DNA from: Hexactinellida sp. DTS-2022
Taxonomy: Eukaryota; Porifera; Hexactinellida
DNA length: 64,000 nucleotides
Reading direction: 5' to 3'
NCBI GenBank assembly: GCA_028753945.1
Contig: JAPNXP010000012.1
Location: 3,472,001-3,536,000, forward strand
The notes under the pieces were generated by a model. It ran no database searches and was not told the DNA's origin. It worked only from the letters and a program-made list of their open reading frames with translations. Made by a program: the position numbers and the translations under genes. This document shows positions 1 to 11,450 of this stretch, in pieces; within the stretch, counting starts at the first letter, position 1; each line of letters opens with the position of its first letter.

Positions 1-440
1 GGACTAAAGTCCTGGATCCCCGGATTTGAAAGACTGGGACTGGGAATTAAGTCCTATCTTAGGGAATGGAAATGGGACTTAAGTCCTATCTTAGGGAATG
101 GGAATGGGACTTAAGTCCTATATTAGGGAATGGGACTTAAGTCCTGGAATCCCGAATTTGAAAGACTGACTGGGAATTAAGTCCTATCCTAGATTCCTAG
201 GGAATGGGAATGGGACTTAAGCCCTGAATTCCAGGATTTGAAAGACTGTGACTGGGAATTAAGTCCTATCCTAAGGAATGGGAATGAGACTTAAGCCCTG
301 TTTCCCGAAATTGAAAGACTGTGACTAGGAATTAAGTCCTATACTCGGGAATTGGAATGGGACTTAAGTCCTGAATTGACGAAAATGAAAGACTGCGACT
401 GGGAATTAAATCAGGGAATCCCATTAAGAATGGGAATTCA
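1..440. repeat. Minisatellite rich in GGGACTTAAGTCCT
   Basis: Irregular tandem repeats built from two alternating modules: 'gggaatgggacttaagtcct' and a module around 'gaaagactg..actgggaat'. At least eight degenerate copies run from the window edge to about 440. The CTTAAG core is palindromic, and related CTTAAG-rich repeats occur inside the elements at 9.34-9.46 kb and 11.8-12.7 kb. It may be the interior of a larger element cut by the window edge. No coding potential is seen. Confidence 0.8.
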
Positions 441-781
441 GGGAATTAAATCGGAATTGAACCCATATAAATAAATTACAAACACTTCAAATATGTACAT
501 GTATTTGGAATACAATATTCATTAAGGGCCGTCGTAAGTGAATTTTCGAATATCGAATATGATAAATTTGAAATAGCCATTAATTTTCTCTATTTCTATG
601 TAGTTTATATCCTTAATCCAAGTTCTTTAAATTTAATGCGGCAATCTATACCAATTTGCATGTCTACAGGGTCTGAAAAGTAATTTCGTTTCTCGTACCT
701 TGAAATAAACATGCAAATGTGTATTGTAATTTGTAATCATATTAATATAATTGATATTAATTAAGAATTTACTTATACAGA
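441..781. other. No feature recognised
   Basis: AT-rich sequence between the minisatellite and the next inverted-repeat element. No coding region, RNA gene or repeat end could be supported. Confidence 0.5.
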
Positions 782-1255
782 GATCATCTGCGTTTGTATT
801 AAAAAACCTGGCTACTTTATACCGATTGTTTTTTTATGTTTATAAAATAAGTTGTTTAATACGCGTATAATACGTATTATACGTATTATACGTAATACGC
901 TATCCACCAGTACGTATTATACGTTAAATCTATGATCAACCAGGTATGTTTTCGAAGTAAAGTCAATCGAATATTAGTAATTCTTGTTGTAAATACAACA
1001 TCTAGCAAATAATCATATTTATACTATACAAACTAAACTACGAGTCGATTAACAATAAAAGAACAACGATTAAACCAAAAGTTGTTCAAAGCAAATTCCA
1101 TGAGCTCGATATTATTTGTAAGATATGCGTATAATACGTATTACATTATACGTATTATTCGTAATACGTAACCAATAAAAGAGTATTAAACAACTTAGAT
1201 AAAAAACACCATCGGTAGAAACTAGGCATGTTATTTAATACAAACGCCGATGATC
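782..1255. mobile_element. Inverted-repeat element with TACGTATTATACG palindromes
   Basis: The left end (from 782, 'gatcatctgcgtttgtatta') is mirrored at the right end (to 1255, '..cgccgatgatc'). The arms then continue through 'accgat' and 'aagttgtttaatac' before meeting palindromic 'tacgtattatacg' runs near 860-910 and 1125-1170. The arms are diverged but collinear for roughly 80-90 bp. No open frame and no convincing target duplication is visible. It is best described as a MITE or foldback element of unknown superfamily. Confidence 0.6.
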
Positions 1256-1790
1256 GATGTATAATTAAATTCTTCATATAATCTTTGGACAGGTGCGAAG
1301 TCAGCCCTAACTATAGTGGGTGTCAAGTGCGAGGAGTAAGTGTAGCCAGCGACCGTAATGGGTGCTCAGCAGAAAACCTCTTTACACACTAAGAGGCCTT
1401 GTTAAATGTTAATTCAGGAGCACTCTCTATAAAAAGGTGCTATGTAACGACTGAAAAAAATAGCACAGTAACATATATTGACTGTGAAAACTAACTAATA
1501 TGATTACATTCTTGACTGAGCTTAGCTGTGGACGTAATTGCATCTCTCACGAAAAAGAGCACAAGCCTTAGTATATTGATCATCTTTCTTTTGGATACAA
1601 ACAACTTGTGACATTCAGATGTTCTATATATTTGAACAGCGATTTTATATGTATTGAGCCAAAGTAAAATCCATGTTAATTTAAATATCAATCACTAAAT
1701 ATCATTAATCGCATTAATATATTTATTAGTAACACGTATACTATTATTAGCCAATATATCATGTTTAAATTAACACAATATCTGAAAAGT

Positions 1791-2289
1791 GGGAGCCAGT
1801 CAACTCGTACCTATTTCAACTCGTCCATAATTATTTGGTCAACTCGTACCTATTTTTTAGGTCAACTCGTCCCTAGTATTTTTAGTGAACTCGTGCCTAT
1901 TTTAGGCACTAATGGTCTTTATTTTTGGTCAACTCGTACCAATTCTTTTGGTCAACTAGTACCTCATATTTCGGGCAACTCCTATATATTTTTTGAGGTC
2001 AACTCGTCCCAGTATTTTGGGCAACTCTTACACGTACCTATTCTATAACAACCTTGTTCATCAACTTATTCCCCATTTGATTAATAAATAACTTGATATA
2101 AATATTAAATAATGAGATCGTTTTTATATAATGATGAGAAACAATTTGGTTAACTAAGCCAAGCCCTGTTGACCAAGACATAGTACAAATACAAGTTGGT
2201 ATTTGGGACGAGTTGACTGGGACGAGTTGATATTTGGGACGAGTTTATGTATGGTACGAGTTGAAATAGGTACGAGTTGACTGGCAATC
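1791..2289. mobile_element. MULE-like MITE with 9-bp target duplication
   Basis: The left end carries tandem 'ggtcaactcgtacctatttt' motifs (about 1796-2040). The right end carries the reverse complement (about 2195-2284), giving termini of the form GCCAGTCAACTCGTACC..GGTACGAGTTGACTGGC. The element is flanked by the direct repeat 'ctgaaaagt' at 1782-1790 and 2290-2298. A 9-bp duplication is the usual signature of Mutator-like elements. A small open frame at 1761-2048 is only the tandem repeat read through and is not a gene. Superfamily assignment is inference from duplication length. Confidence 0.7.
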
Positions 2290-2299
2290 CTGAAAAGTA

Positions 2300-3017
2300 G
2301 ATATACTATCAACAAATATTGAGTTGAGATAAAAGATAAATAAATTACAACTGTTATTGAATACTCACATTACGATAATTACTAAACAGTCGGAGAAATG
2401 CCAGCAAAAAACATAGAGACAAAGAAGTAGAAATTTTTTAAACATTTGATATTTGGAATTTTGGACAAATGCCGACATACGGAGTCGGACAAATGCAGGC
2501 CCCTAGTTAGTTTTTATCTCAAACAGAGATGCGTTTTTTATCTCCGAATTACTTTAATGTAATCCGGACAAACACACACACACTCACAAAGAACTATCGT
2601 GCTTTTAATATAAAGATTATTGTGGTCTGCTTAAGCACTGCCGGATTTGGTAGCCCGCGAGATAGGCGGGCTAACAATAGTGCAATCTTAAGGATTAGGT
2701 TATCTACCAGTTGTAATTCTGGCAGTTCAATAATTGTTTTTCTATCTCGTAACCCTTCTTATTCAAGAGGTTTTGATCCGGGGTCCCGGCTGTCTGTTAA
2801 TGGCCACCCCGAATAATATTATGAGGGGCGAAATTATATCTATTTTAATTTGAACATACAGACTAGACTCAATTCACAGGTCTAGACTAAATTCGGTTCG
2901 CCGAGTGACCGCTTAACCGCTGCAAATATTGGTTAACTGGTACAGATTTAATTGAGCAGTAACCGGTCTGTTAATCTAGTTAAATAATATCAATGTAATT
3001 GCGTATATAAAACACTA
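2300..3017. other. Intergenic, transposon-like debris
   Basis: Contains short recurring motifs ('gacaaatgcc' near 2465-2500) and fragments with AACCG-rich text from 2895 onward that resemble the element at 3018-4081. No gene is supported. Confidence 0.4.
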
Positions 3018-4081
3018 ACCGTTCTGGGGCTACAGGTATGATTCGTTTTGTTTATACTACAGTGTAGGACTCAGTAATATAAAGTATTACCTCATAAGTA
3101 TAAGTAGTACATTAACTAATACATTTCGCAATTTGGGCAAGTTAGAAACAGTGTAGTTACAGAAAATATATAATGTGGTCATTGTGGTGATGAGAAATGG
3201 ATTTATGATCATCTTTTCCAACAAAATTCACATATTTTTAATTATTTAAATGTATTTCCTCGCTAATCCCAACAGAGGTATTCCGATTCAAAAAAAATCT
3301 GTTAAAATTAGTGAATTCGTTCGGATTAGTGAAGTGTAAATACATTTCTATTGGCCTCTATAACATGAGATTCCGATAATTTGGATCAAACTTGTTCATA
3401 CCTTTTTAAACCAAACTAAACATGTAGTATACTACCTAAATACTTGTCTGAGACTTATTAATTTATAATTCCATTGTAATATACATTGGATCTCCTGTTC
3501 GGACTAGAGAGGATGACTGTAAGATAACTTCCAAATAATACTGCTGATTATCAACAGACCGGCTAACTGGTTAACGAAATCTGTAACCGCAAACCGATAT
3601 TTAATAGCAACAGTTAAGCGGTTAGCCAACCGGTTAACAAATCCAGCTTTGTATAAACAATAGTTAAGGGTGGGATTGGTTAATACATACAGGTTTATCA
3701 CTTCAGGTTACTTCTACACTGTCGCCAAAATATATATTGTTACTATGGGTAAAAAGATAAACAATTAGTATATTCTGAACAAAATGCGTGCAAATTCACA
3801 CTTTTATCCAAAAATTTGTACTTCGAATTGTAATATTAACATATTAGTTAACTGATCACTAAAATCCGTAACAGTTAACCGGTATTAACGGCGATTAACC
3901 GAATCCAGCCTTGATTTAATATTTTTTAGAAGGACGAAATGTAGCAGTAGTAAGGAATAAAAGCAAAGCTGAACCTTACTAATTAGGTAGTATAAATAAT
4001 GTTATACTGTGTTGATCAGCATGGACGGTTAACCGGTTAACCGTGGCGAGAAATTGAATCGTAACCGTAGCCCCAGAATTT
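3018..4081. mobile_element. AACCGGTTAACC-rich element with short terminal inverted repeats
   Basis: The left terminus 'accgttctggggctac' (3018-3033) is mirrored by 'gtagccccagaattt' at the right (4067-4081). Inside are many copies of ACCGGTTAACC or related text, often near 'agaccggctaactggttaa' (around 3557). Related fragments occur at about 8545-8930 and, inverted, at 10995-11075. No transposase frame is seen, so the element is non-autonomous. Confidence 0.6.
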
Positions 4082-4857
4082 ACCATTGAATAAAATATTG
4101 GGAACAAGAAGATACTCTCTCTCCCCTCCACCTGACTTGAGGGATGGGGTCGACACCTCCCTCCTGACGCTATACAGTATGTGGCTTAGAAATTAGTACG
4201 TATTTCAAATACAAGTGTCATGAATTCCCCAACTTTAACAACAAACAGCCCTTAGTTGCAAGTAGATAATTCTAAATTCGTATTTAGCATATGCAATTAC
4301 TTAAAATAACCGTCTAATCTCTATGTAAATTCTAATATTTTACAAACTTGTTTACCTATATTGTCAATAACGACAACAAATAGACATAATAGAAATTTGT
4401 GAGTGTGAAATTCGTATTCAGCATACTTGTTTACCTAGTAATCACATTTAGAAGTGAACAAATAATTGGATTCGATCTGGGATATAATTAATTTTTAACA
4501 ACCCATAATATTGATTTAAACATTTTCTATAAGTATGACTCAATCTCGCCTAGACGAAAATGAGACTCAATTTGGACTGAAACTCATATTCGCCTACAAC
4601 AATGACATCGTCAAAAAAATGTGTATTTACAATTTTGTGGATTTTATAATTCGAAGGGTTGGTTTGTTGGGTGAACACCCAACACGCATATAAAAAATGC
4701 TGACTCATCAATTATTATATTCAACTGAAACTTGAATATCTTTGAAATGAAGTGAGCTAAAACGAAACTTCCAACTCACTAAGGGTCGTTGCCTTTAGAA
4801 ACACCTTTCTGAAATAATTTAACACCTTCATAGTGATGATGACATGGCGGAAAAAAA
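4082..4857. repeat. Body sequence of the hairpin repeat family, minus orientation
   Basis: From about 4590 to 4857 the sequence ('acatcgtcaaaaaaatg', 'gttggtttgttgggtgaaca', 'tgctgactcatca', 'caccttcatagtgatgatg') recurs at 5790-6045, 40700-41195 and, reversed, at 11455-11760 and 23890-24200. It is the module that borders the hairpin on one side. The part from 4082 to about 4590 shows no recognisable feature. Confidence 0.6.
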
Positions 4858-4972
4858 TACAAAATTGCAGCTGTACCGAAAGCACGTTCCATTGGAGGCA
4901 CTATCAATAAATCACCACCAAAATATAGTGCCACCAAAGGAACATGCGTCGGCACAGCTGCAATTTTGGATT
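4858..4972. repeat. Hairpin repeat, copy 1
   Basis: Imperfect palindrome with ~48-bp arms. The left arm ends in 'ggaggcactatca', the loop contains 'ccaccaccaaaat', and the right arm starts 'atagtgccaccaaaggaaca' and ends 'ctgcaattttgga'. The left arm is the most mutated of all copies. It is followed by (TAA)-type sequence and 'ggtccgtagcctctct', the reverse of the unit tail. Confidence 0.85.
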
Positions 4973-6049
4973 TTTTTATTATTGGTCCGTAGCCTCTCTA
5001 CTGAACAGAGTTTTACTAACTAAAAGCCCAAAATTCAAGATATGTGTCTCATGGGTTACAGATGTGCACCTGGGGTCAGGATTTTGATTACAAATATTTG
5101 GCCACATTTTTGCACCTGTTTAATGTTAGAAAAGGACAATAAATAGTGCGCGAATATTTAATTTATAATATTATATGCATTCGATAGAGAATTAAATTCA
5201 ACACCTTTTCACAGAATTTGCAAATTGGGCTTCGTTTGTGCCACAATTAAGTTGCAAATTTCCTTTGTTTACTAACACTTCAGTTCAATTAAAGTGTTAA
5301 ATCTAATTCTATTGTTTCAACTTGTGATTATTATATTGATTCAACTTGTGAGATCGGTTAGGCTTCTATTTTCTAATTGAAAACTAAGACTTTACATTCC
5401 ATAACAACGACAGATTATGTGATTATATTTATTTCTGCTTAGAATATTCTTGCACAATGGATACATGACATATTTAATTCGAATAAATTCGCTCTGTGTT
5501 TAACTTATAGAGACTGTTCGAAATAGATTACTGGGGTTATCGAGTGCGCTGAATTCAATTATGATAGTGAAATTAAATTAAAATTAATAATAATTGCAAA
5601 TAATTGAATTTAATTTATTTTGCTGTACATAATAATGGTGTTAAATAATCAAAAATTAATTAAATATTTATACTAATTAGCTAAATTTCATTAATCTCAG
5701 AGATGATACAAGATAGAAACAAACTTTCAATTAATCAATTGGTCCTTATGCCAGGTACCACCTATACAAGTGGGTCTTGACACCTTGAGGTGATTATGAC
5801 ATCGTCAAAAAATTTTATTTTACAATTTTGAAAATAAAATAATTCGCATGGGTTGGTTGGAGTTGGGTGAATACACAACACGCACTCAAAAAATGCTGAG
5901 TCATCACAGATTATATTTACTGAAACTTGAATATCTCTCAAATGAAGTGAGTTAAATAGAAACTTCCACCACTCTAAGGATCGTGGCTTTCTGAAACACC
6001 TTTCTGAAATAATTTAACACCTTCATAGTGATGATGACTTGGCAAAAAA
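4973..6049. repeat. Hairpin-family body sequence and AT-rich spacer
   Basis: 4973-5120 is the reverse of the unit tail ('gtccgtagcctctctactg', then 'gtgcacctggggtca'). 5200-5700 matches other bodies ('cctttgtttactaacacttca', 'ttgcacaatggatacatgac'). 5760-6049 repeats the hairpin-proximal module. No coding region is supported. Confidence 0.6.
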
Positions 6050-6167
6050 ATCCAAAATTGCAGCCTGTGCCGACAGCATGTTCCTTTGGAGGCACTATCA
6101 ATAAACCACCACCAAAATATAGTGCCACCAAAGGAACATGCGTCGGCACAGGCTGCAATTTTGGATT
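6050..6167. repeat. Hairpin repeat, copy 2
   Basis: A well-preserved copy. Both arms contain 'gcagcctgtgccgac' or its mirror around a loop with 'accaccaccaaaata'. Both arms share the 'gcagcct/aggctgc' variant, a matched change suggesting arm-to-arm homogenisation. An open frame across the copy on the minus strand (5952-6311) is the repeat read through. Confidence 0.88.
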
Positions 6168-6439
6168 TTTTCGTGCGGAAATTTTTTGGACAAAATGACG
6201 GCGATATTGACCTTTAGTGACGTCAAAAATGTAAAAAAATGTCCGAATCAAACTTTTCTTTCGGAATTGGATAGATAGTATATCAAAGTATAGTTGGGAG
6301 TGCTTAAACATTAATTTTTAATTTTCAACAATATACATTAATGTGAGACTCGATCACGTTAACAATTGATCCTGTGGCATTTAAGTGAAGAACAATTCTT
6401 GTATCTTTAAACAATTTCAATATTTGATTTGATCTTCAG

Positions 6440-6690
6440 ATATATGTACAATAAAAGGGAAACGCGGAATTTGTCCTACAGAAATCGGATTGTGGACTAG
6501 ACTTTTGAGTTAGGAATTTGTCCTACGACCAATTCCGGAATTTGTCCTACACTATATTAAAGATAGGAACTTGTCCTACAAAGAATTCCGGAATTTGCCC
6601 TACACTATATTAAAGATAGGATTTGTCCTACAAAGAATTCCGCTATTTATCCTACACTATATTAAAGATAAGAATTTGTCCAATGAACAC
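6440..6690. repeat. Minisatellite, GGAATTTGTCCTACACTATA family
   Basis: About four tandem copies of a unit containing 'gaattccggaatttgtccta' followed by 'cactatattaaagatagg', with a period near 57 bp. Copies degrade toward 6690 ('aagaatttgtccaatga'). Confidence 0.75.
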
Positions 6691-6846
6691 TCATTTAGCA
6701 ATAATTATTAATTTTGTAATTATAGAAAGAATTATTAATTTTGTAATTAATGTAACACAGTTTGATAAGAGATTAAATGCAATTAAATATATGGAAAAGT
6801 AGAGAATTTGTATCATGGGATAAATTGTGTCTATTAGACTGATACA

Positions 6847-7520
6847 TCACTGAAAAATCTGTAAAACTTCTTTTATGTTTTCTCTACAGATAGGACATGT
6901 AACTTTAAGATTTAATAATTGATTGGCACATGCCTCACAGAATCCTCCATGCACGCAATTATCGTGTAAGAGTGCAAAATTTGTCACTCTTGGTAGTAGA
7001 CAAACGTGACATTGACTGATATTGTCTTCTTCATTCATGTCATCTGATATATCACCTAAATTGTCAGCACTTTCAAAGGATCCTGGTGCTAATTCAGCAT
7101 TTACGCTTGCATGCACTATTGTCAATGATATGGCATTGAGGTAGTCGACTGCAGTATAAGTACCATTCAAATACTTATCTTTACACTGGTTTCTGCGTAT
7201 CTGTTTATCCCTTGTAGTCGCATTAGGACCTCTTGTAGTGGCATGCCCATTCAACAACCTTTGCAATTCAAAATCGTTATCGGAAATAACATTCTTCAAA
7301 CATTCCATGAACTTCCAAATGTTTGGATGGGAGCTCTTTATATATGTTTTTTAGAGATTTGTGATATGTTTCTGCCCCATTATTGGTCGCGGTTTCATGA
7401 TAAAAACTGATATGTTAACATGTCCATCCAACAATGTGGTATTAAAATACCTTCGAAATCTTTTGATAAGTTCGTTGTCCGAATCGATTACGCCATGTGG
7501 TGTTTCTAAAGATATATATG
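6847..7520 (-). pseudogene. MULE transposase C-terminus fused to a RING finger (decayed, copy A)
   Basis: The longest intact frame, 7308-6847, encodes 153 residues ending in a C3HC4 RING: CHVC, then NCVH, FCEAC and CPICR. Just upstream on the same strand, in a shifted frame, the sequence reads TNNGAETYH near 7390-7365 and then HPNIWKF at about 7330-7310. These are conserved C-terminal blocks of Mutator-like transposases. A one-base slip in the T-run at about 7345-7352 separates the blocks, so the copy is broken. Upstream of ~7520 the similarity is lost near a palindromic 'ggcgaaacgcgtttcgcc'. A copy with the same block order lies at 63200-64000. Family recognition is by motif only. The RING implies an E3-ligase-type fold, but no activity is claimed. 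Confidence 0.72.
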
Positions 7521-8137
7521 TTGCAGGCCATATGCGTTTCCAGGCGAAACGCGTTTCGCCTAGGCCAAACGCGTTTCCATTTTAATATAATCCTCATGGG
7601 TGTCTATTATTAGATATTGAAATCACTATATGCTATTTATCGTTGATGTGGTAATTAGAGGCTATTATTAAGCAGTTAATTAAGATCATCCAAGCTCTTC
7701 CTTTTCATTCATACACGTATTTAATTATTATTTATTTATACGAATTAACCTAACCTTCGTTATAGTATAGTATTTTATTATTATAATTCATTATTAATTA
7801 AGGATCAATACAATTTACACAAATTCTAATACTGAGTACTGTGAGTAGCGAATTTGTATATCTAAGTGGCCGATTTTGTGATTAGTATCTTATGTGACTT
7901 ATTAACTTATTAATTTTCCAAGTTTGGTTGATTGCTTGTTATGCTAAATGTTTGGAGCAATTGGGGCCGTCGACATTTTAAAAGTGGCCTGCATATTCCT
8001 ACCATGTTCCACTTGTGGCACAGGTGGCACAAATTTAAAGTGACTAAGTTAAAAACTAATTGTAGGAATATTTATTGTAAGGTGTCTCCTCAAGTAATTT
8101 CTTTGTCAACAGTATGACATTTAATGGGTGTACAACA
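7521..8137. other. Unassigned AT-rich stretch with a short palindrome
   Basis: Apart from 'ggcgaaacgcgtttcgcc' followed by 'taggccaaacgcgtttcc' at about 7541-7577, nothing is recognised. The small open frame at 7932-8117 has no supporting features. Confidence 0.4.
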
Positions 8138-8300
8138 GTGGCGTAGCCAGGGAGGGCCCAGACGGGACCAGGCCCCGGTTAGCGCGGCTGAGGCTTGGGG
8201 CCCGACCGGCTCAGTATTTCAACCCTGGGACCCTGCTGAAATACATAGTCAGGGCCTGCTGCAAAGGCGCATCTAGGACAAGGATGGGGTGCAAACATAT
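8138..8300 (+). mobile_element. hAT-like 5' end, truncated
   Basis: Begins 'cagtggcgtagccagggagg', a terminus resembling the CAGTGGCG-type ends of complete elements at 40024-40187 and 49839. GC-rich interior ('ggccccggttagcgcgg'). No matching right end was found nearby, so the right boundary is approximate. Confidence 0.45.
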
Positions 8301-8744
8301 TCTTCGTGGTTAACGTTACTTTACTGTCCTATTATTGTTCAAACCAAATATTCTCGTTCAAAATCTAATTACTCTCATACTTTCTCGAGCTTTTCTTTTC
8401 AAAAGTGTGCAACCTCTATTATCCGAACTATGTACACTGTACAGTGCCCTACCAAAAGTATTCGTACGCCGCCGATAAATTCTGAATTTGAATTATAGAT
8501 TTGCTGTCGAATTAAATCATACAATTAGCTAAAGGCTCGCACAAGGGTGGGGTTGGTTAACCGATGAGGCTACGGTTACAATTCGATTTCTCGCCACGGT
8601 TAACTGGTTAACCGCCCATCCTACTCAATACTATAAATCCTTTATAAATTTTGATCATAGTACTACAGAATAAGACTCAGGCTCAGCTGTATATAGTATA
8701 ACCGCATAAGTATATTAACTGATACATTTCTGCTTTAGATAAAT
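8301..8744. repeat. AACCGGTTAACC-type repeat fragment
   Basis: 8550-8620 ('gaggctacggttac', 'ctcgccacggttaactgg') is the reverse complement of the right end of the 3018-4081 element ('gtaaccgtagccccag'). The rest is unassigned. Confidence 0.5.
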
Positions 8745-9293
8745 TTAAATCAATGTTTTCTAAGAAAATTTATAAGTGGTGATGAGAAAAAGATTTTGGA
8801 CTACATATTCTGATAAAATTCAAAAAGATTTAATACTTTATCCATTAATTTCCCAATAACTCTGCTGATATTCAACAGACCGGCTAACTGGTTAATAAAA
8901 TCTCTAACCGTTAACCGAATCCAGCCTTGCCTGCAGGAGCAGGTGCGGCAGGTGTGGCCTTGACCGCAACAATATTTTAGAAAGCCGCATCAATATTCGG
9001 GTACCATTTTGAGTCAAACTGAGATTCAATAACTCGACGTCACTTTGCCGCACCAATAATAATTTCCTTGCTATGAGCCTGTATGAGATTGTGCTTAATA
9101 ATGGAAGTAAATTAATGTATCTAGAACAATGGCACACTATCTACGAGAATTGTTGAGATTAGTACCACAGAACAACCGTGAAGCGGTTGTTCTGTGGAAA
9201 TTAGAGGTGTCGAAGCGACCGAGCAAGCGTTGTACGGTAGTATTATATAATATTATAGTTAAAATACTTTGTTGTGTGGGATGCCATATGCCC

Positions 9294-9338
<45 letters not shown>

Positions 9339-9897
9339 CTTAAGACCGATCTTAGTTAAGATCGATCTTAAGACCGAACTTAGAGCTATTCACTAAGAAT
9401 TAAGATCGAACTTAAGATCGATCTTAGTTAAGATCGATCTTAAGACCGAACTTAAAAATAACGTTAAGGTAAATATGATTAGAATACAGCATTATCCTAA
9501 TTAAATACAAAACTAATGTATAATTTAGTTATTGTTTATTTATTATTGATCTAGTAAAAATATATATTTCTATATTTTTATTTTTGAGCGCAATTAATGT
9601 CAAATTATTAGGAACAAAGAAGAAACATTTAAAGTTTATTTGAAGTCAAATATCAATCAAGGTAGATTAAATGTTCGATAGAAGCAGGGTTGCCAATCCA
9701 ATCCAATCGAGAAGATTTCGATTGCCGATTGCTGCATTTTTCATCGATTGGATTGTCGATTTGATTGCTTCGATTTTTTTCGATTGGATTGCAATCGATG
9801 AATTTTCATCGATTTTTTCGATTGTTTGTTTTTTCAATATCTAAATAATGCCAAAATTTAAAATGCTCAATTGCTCGTCAATTTAACCCAATGATAT
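8745..9897 (+). repeat. Left arm of a 1.15-kb inverted repeat
   Basis: Collinear and, in every block compared, identical to the reverse complement of 10030-11182. Starts 'ttaaatcaatgttttc' and ends 'tttaacccaatgatat'. It contains an (ATT)n run at 9294-9338, a CTTAAG/GATCGATC-rich block at 9340-9460, and an 'atcgattggatt' cluster from 9690 that starts 'gcagggttgccaatcc'. Open frames in the arm (8904-9137, 9129-9359) recur unchanged in the other arm but include repeat sequence and show no domain. Confidence 0.9.
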
Positions 9898-10029
9898 ATG
9901 GTTTAAGTTTGAACATATGATGAAACATAACTCTTTTTGATATAATACTGAGGAGTAAACGATCGAAAAAATCGGAGAAACAAACCAAAAAATCGATGAT
10001 ATTTTGGTTTGTTTCTCCGATTTTTTCGA
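9898..10029. other. Spacer of the inverted repeat, with an inner hairpin
   Basis: The 132-bp loop between the arms. Its second half is itself a hairpin: 'cgaaaaaatcggagaaacaa' at about 9963 pairs with 'ttgtttctccgattttttcg' at about 10008-10027, around 'aatcgatgat'. The first half is unique. Confidence 0.8.
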
Positions 10030-10589
10030 TATATCATTGGGTTAAATTGACGAGCAATTGAGCATTTTAAATTTTGGCATTATTTAGATATTGAAAAAAC
10101 AAACAATCGAAAAAATCGATGAAAATTCATCGATTGCAATCCAATCGAAAAAAATCGAAGCAATCAAATCGACAATCCAATCGATGAAAAATGCAGCAAT
10201 CGGCAATCGAAATCTTCTCGATTGGATTGGATTGGCAACCCTGCTTCTATCGAACATTTAATCTACCTTGATTGATATTTGACTTCAAATAAACTTTAAA
10301 TGTTTCTTCTTTGTTCCTAATAATTTGACATTAATTGCGCTCAAAAATAAAAATATAGAAATATATATTTTTACTAGATCAATAATAAATAAACAATAAC
10401 TAAATTATACATTAGTTTTGTATTTAATTAGGATAATGCTGTATTCTAATCATATTTACCTTAACGTTATTTTTAAGTTCGGTCTTAAGATCGATCTTAA
10501 CTAAGATCGATCTTAAGTTCGATCTTAATTCTTAGTGAATAGCTCTAAGTTCGGTCTTAAGATCGATCTTAACTAAGATCGGTCTTAAG

Positions 10590-10634
<45 letters not shown>

Positions 10635-11182
10635 GGGCATATGGCATCCCACACAACAAAGTATTTTAACTATAATATTATATAATACTACCGTACAACG
10701 CTTGCTCGGTCGCTTCGACACCTCTAATTTCCACAGAACAACCGCTTCACGGTTGTTCTGTGGTACTAATCTCAACAATTCTCGTAGATAGTGTGCCATT
10801 GTTCTAGATACATTAATTTACTTCCATTATTAAGCACAATCTCATACAGGCTCATAGCAAGGAAATTATTATTGGTGCGGCAAAGTGACGTCGAGTTATT
10901 GAATCTCAGTTTGACTCAAAATGGTACCCGAATATTGATGCGGCTTTCTAAAATATTGTTGCGGTCAAGGCCACACCTGCCGCACCTGCTCCTGCAGGCA
11001 AGGCTGGATTCGGTTAACGGTTAGAGATTTTATTAACCAGTTAGCCGGTCTGTTGAATATCAGCAGAGTTATTGGGAAATTAATGGATAAAGTATTAAAT
11101 CTTTTTGAATTTTATCAGAATATGTAGTCCAAAATCTTTTTCTCATCACCACTTATAAATTTTCTTAGAAAACATTGATTTA
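10030..11182 (-). repeat. Right arm of the 1.15-kb inverted repeat
   Basis: Mirror of 8745-9897, including the microsatellite (about 10589-10634) and the AACCGGTT fragment near 11000-11070. The repeat stops sharply at 'cattgatttaa'; beyond that the two flanks are unrelated. Confidence 0.9.
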
Positions 11183-11339
11183 ATAATAGCCTCTAAGCAA
11201 TTCGTCGAACCTCTCCATAAACCTAGCTATGATAGCTTCGATACTGTAATAAGTTGTTAGAGATGCTTTGAACAATCGGAGACAAACATAAGCGAAAATC
11301 TGTAATCGGAAAATTGTCATTTACTCTTTTTGGAAAAAA

Positions 11340-11450
11340 AATTGCAGCCTGTGCCAACGCAAGTTCCTTTGGAGGCACTATATTTAGTTGGTTGGTTAAT
11401 TGGTAGTGCCTCCAAAGTAAATGCTGTCTGCACAGCTGCAATTTTTGATT
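11340..11450. repeat. Hairpin repeat, copy 3 (variant loop)
   Basis: Arms as in other copies ('gcagcctgtgcc', 'tccaaagtaaatgctgtc'), but the loop is 'agttggttggttaattgg' instead of the usual tggtggt run. The same loop variant occurs in the interrupted copy at 41200. This marks a subfamily. Confidence 0.82.

Noticed and set aside
4858-4972. Hairpin as a hammerhead-type self-cleaving ribozyme
   Set aside because: No CTGATGA core with matching GAAA and cleavage-site arrangement was seen in any copy.
9129-9359. 76-codon open frame with a run of tyrosines, duplicated at 10569-10799
   Set aside because: The tyrosine run is the (ATT)n microsatellite read in one frame; duplication is due to the inverted repeat.
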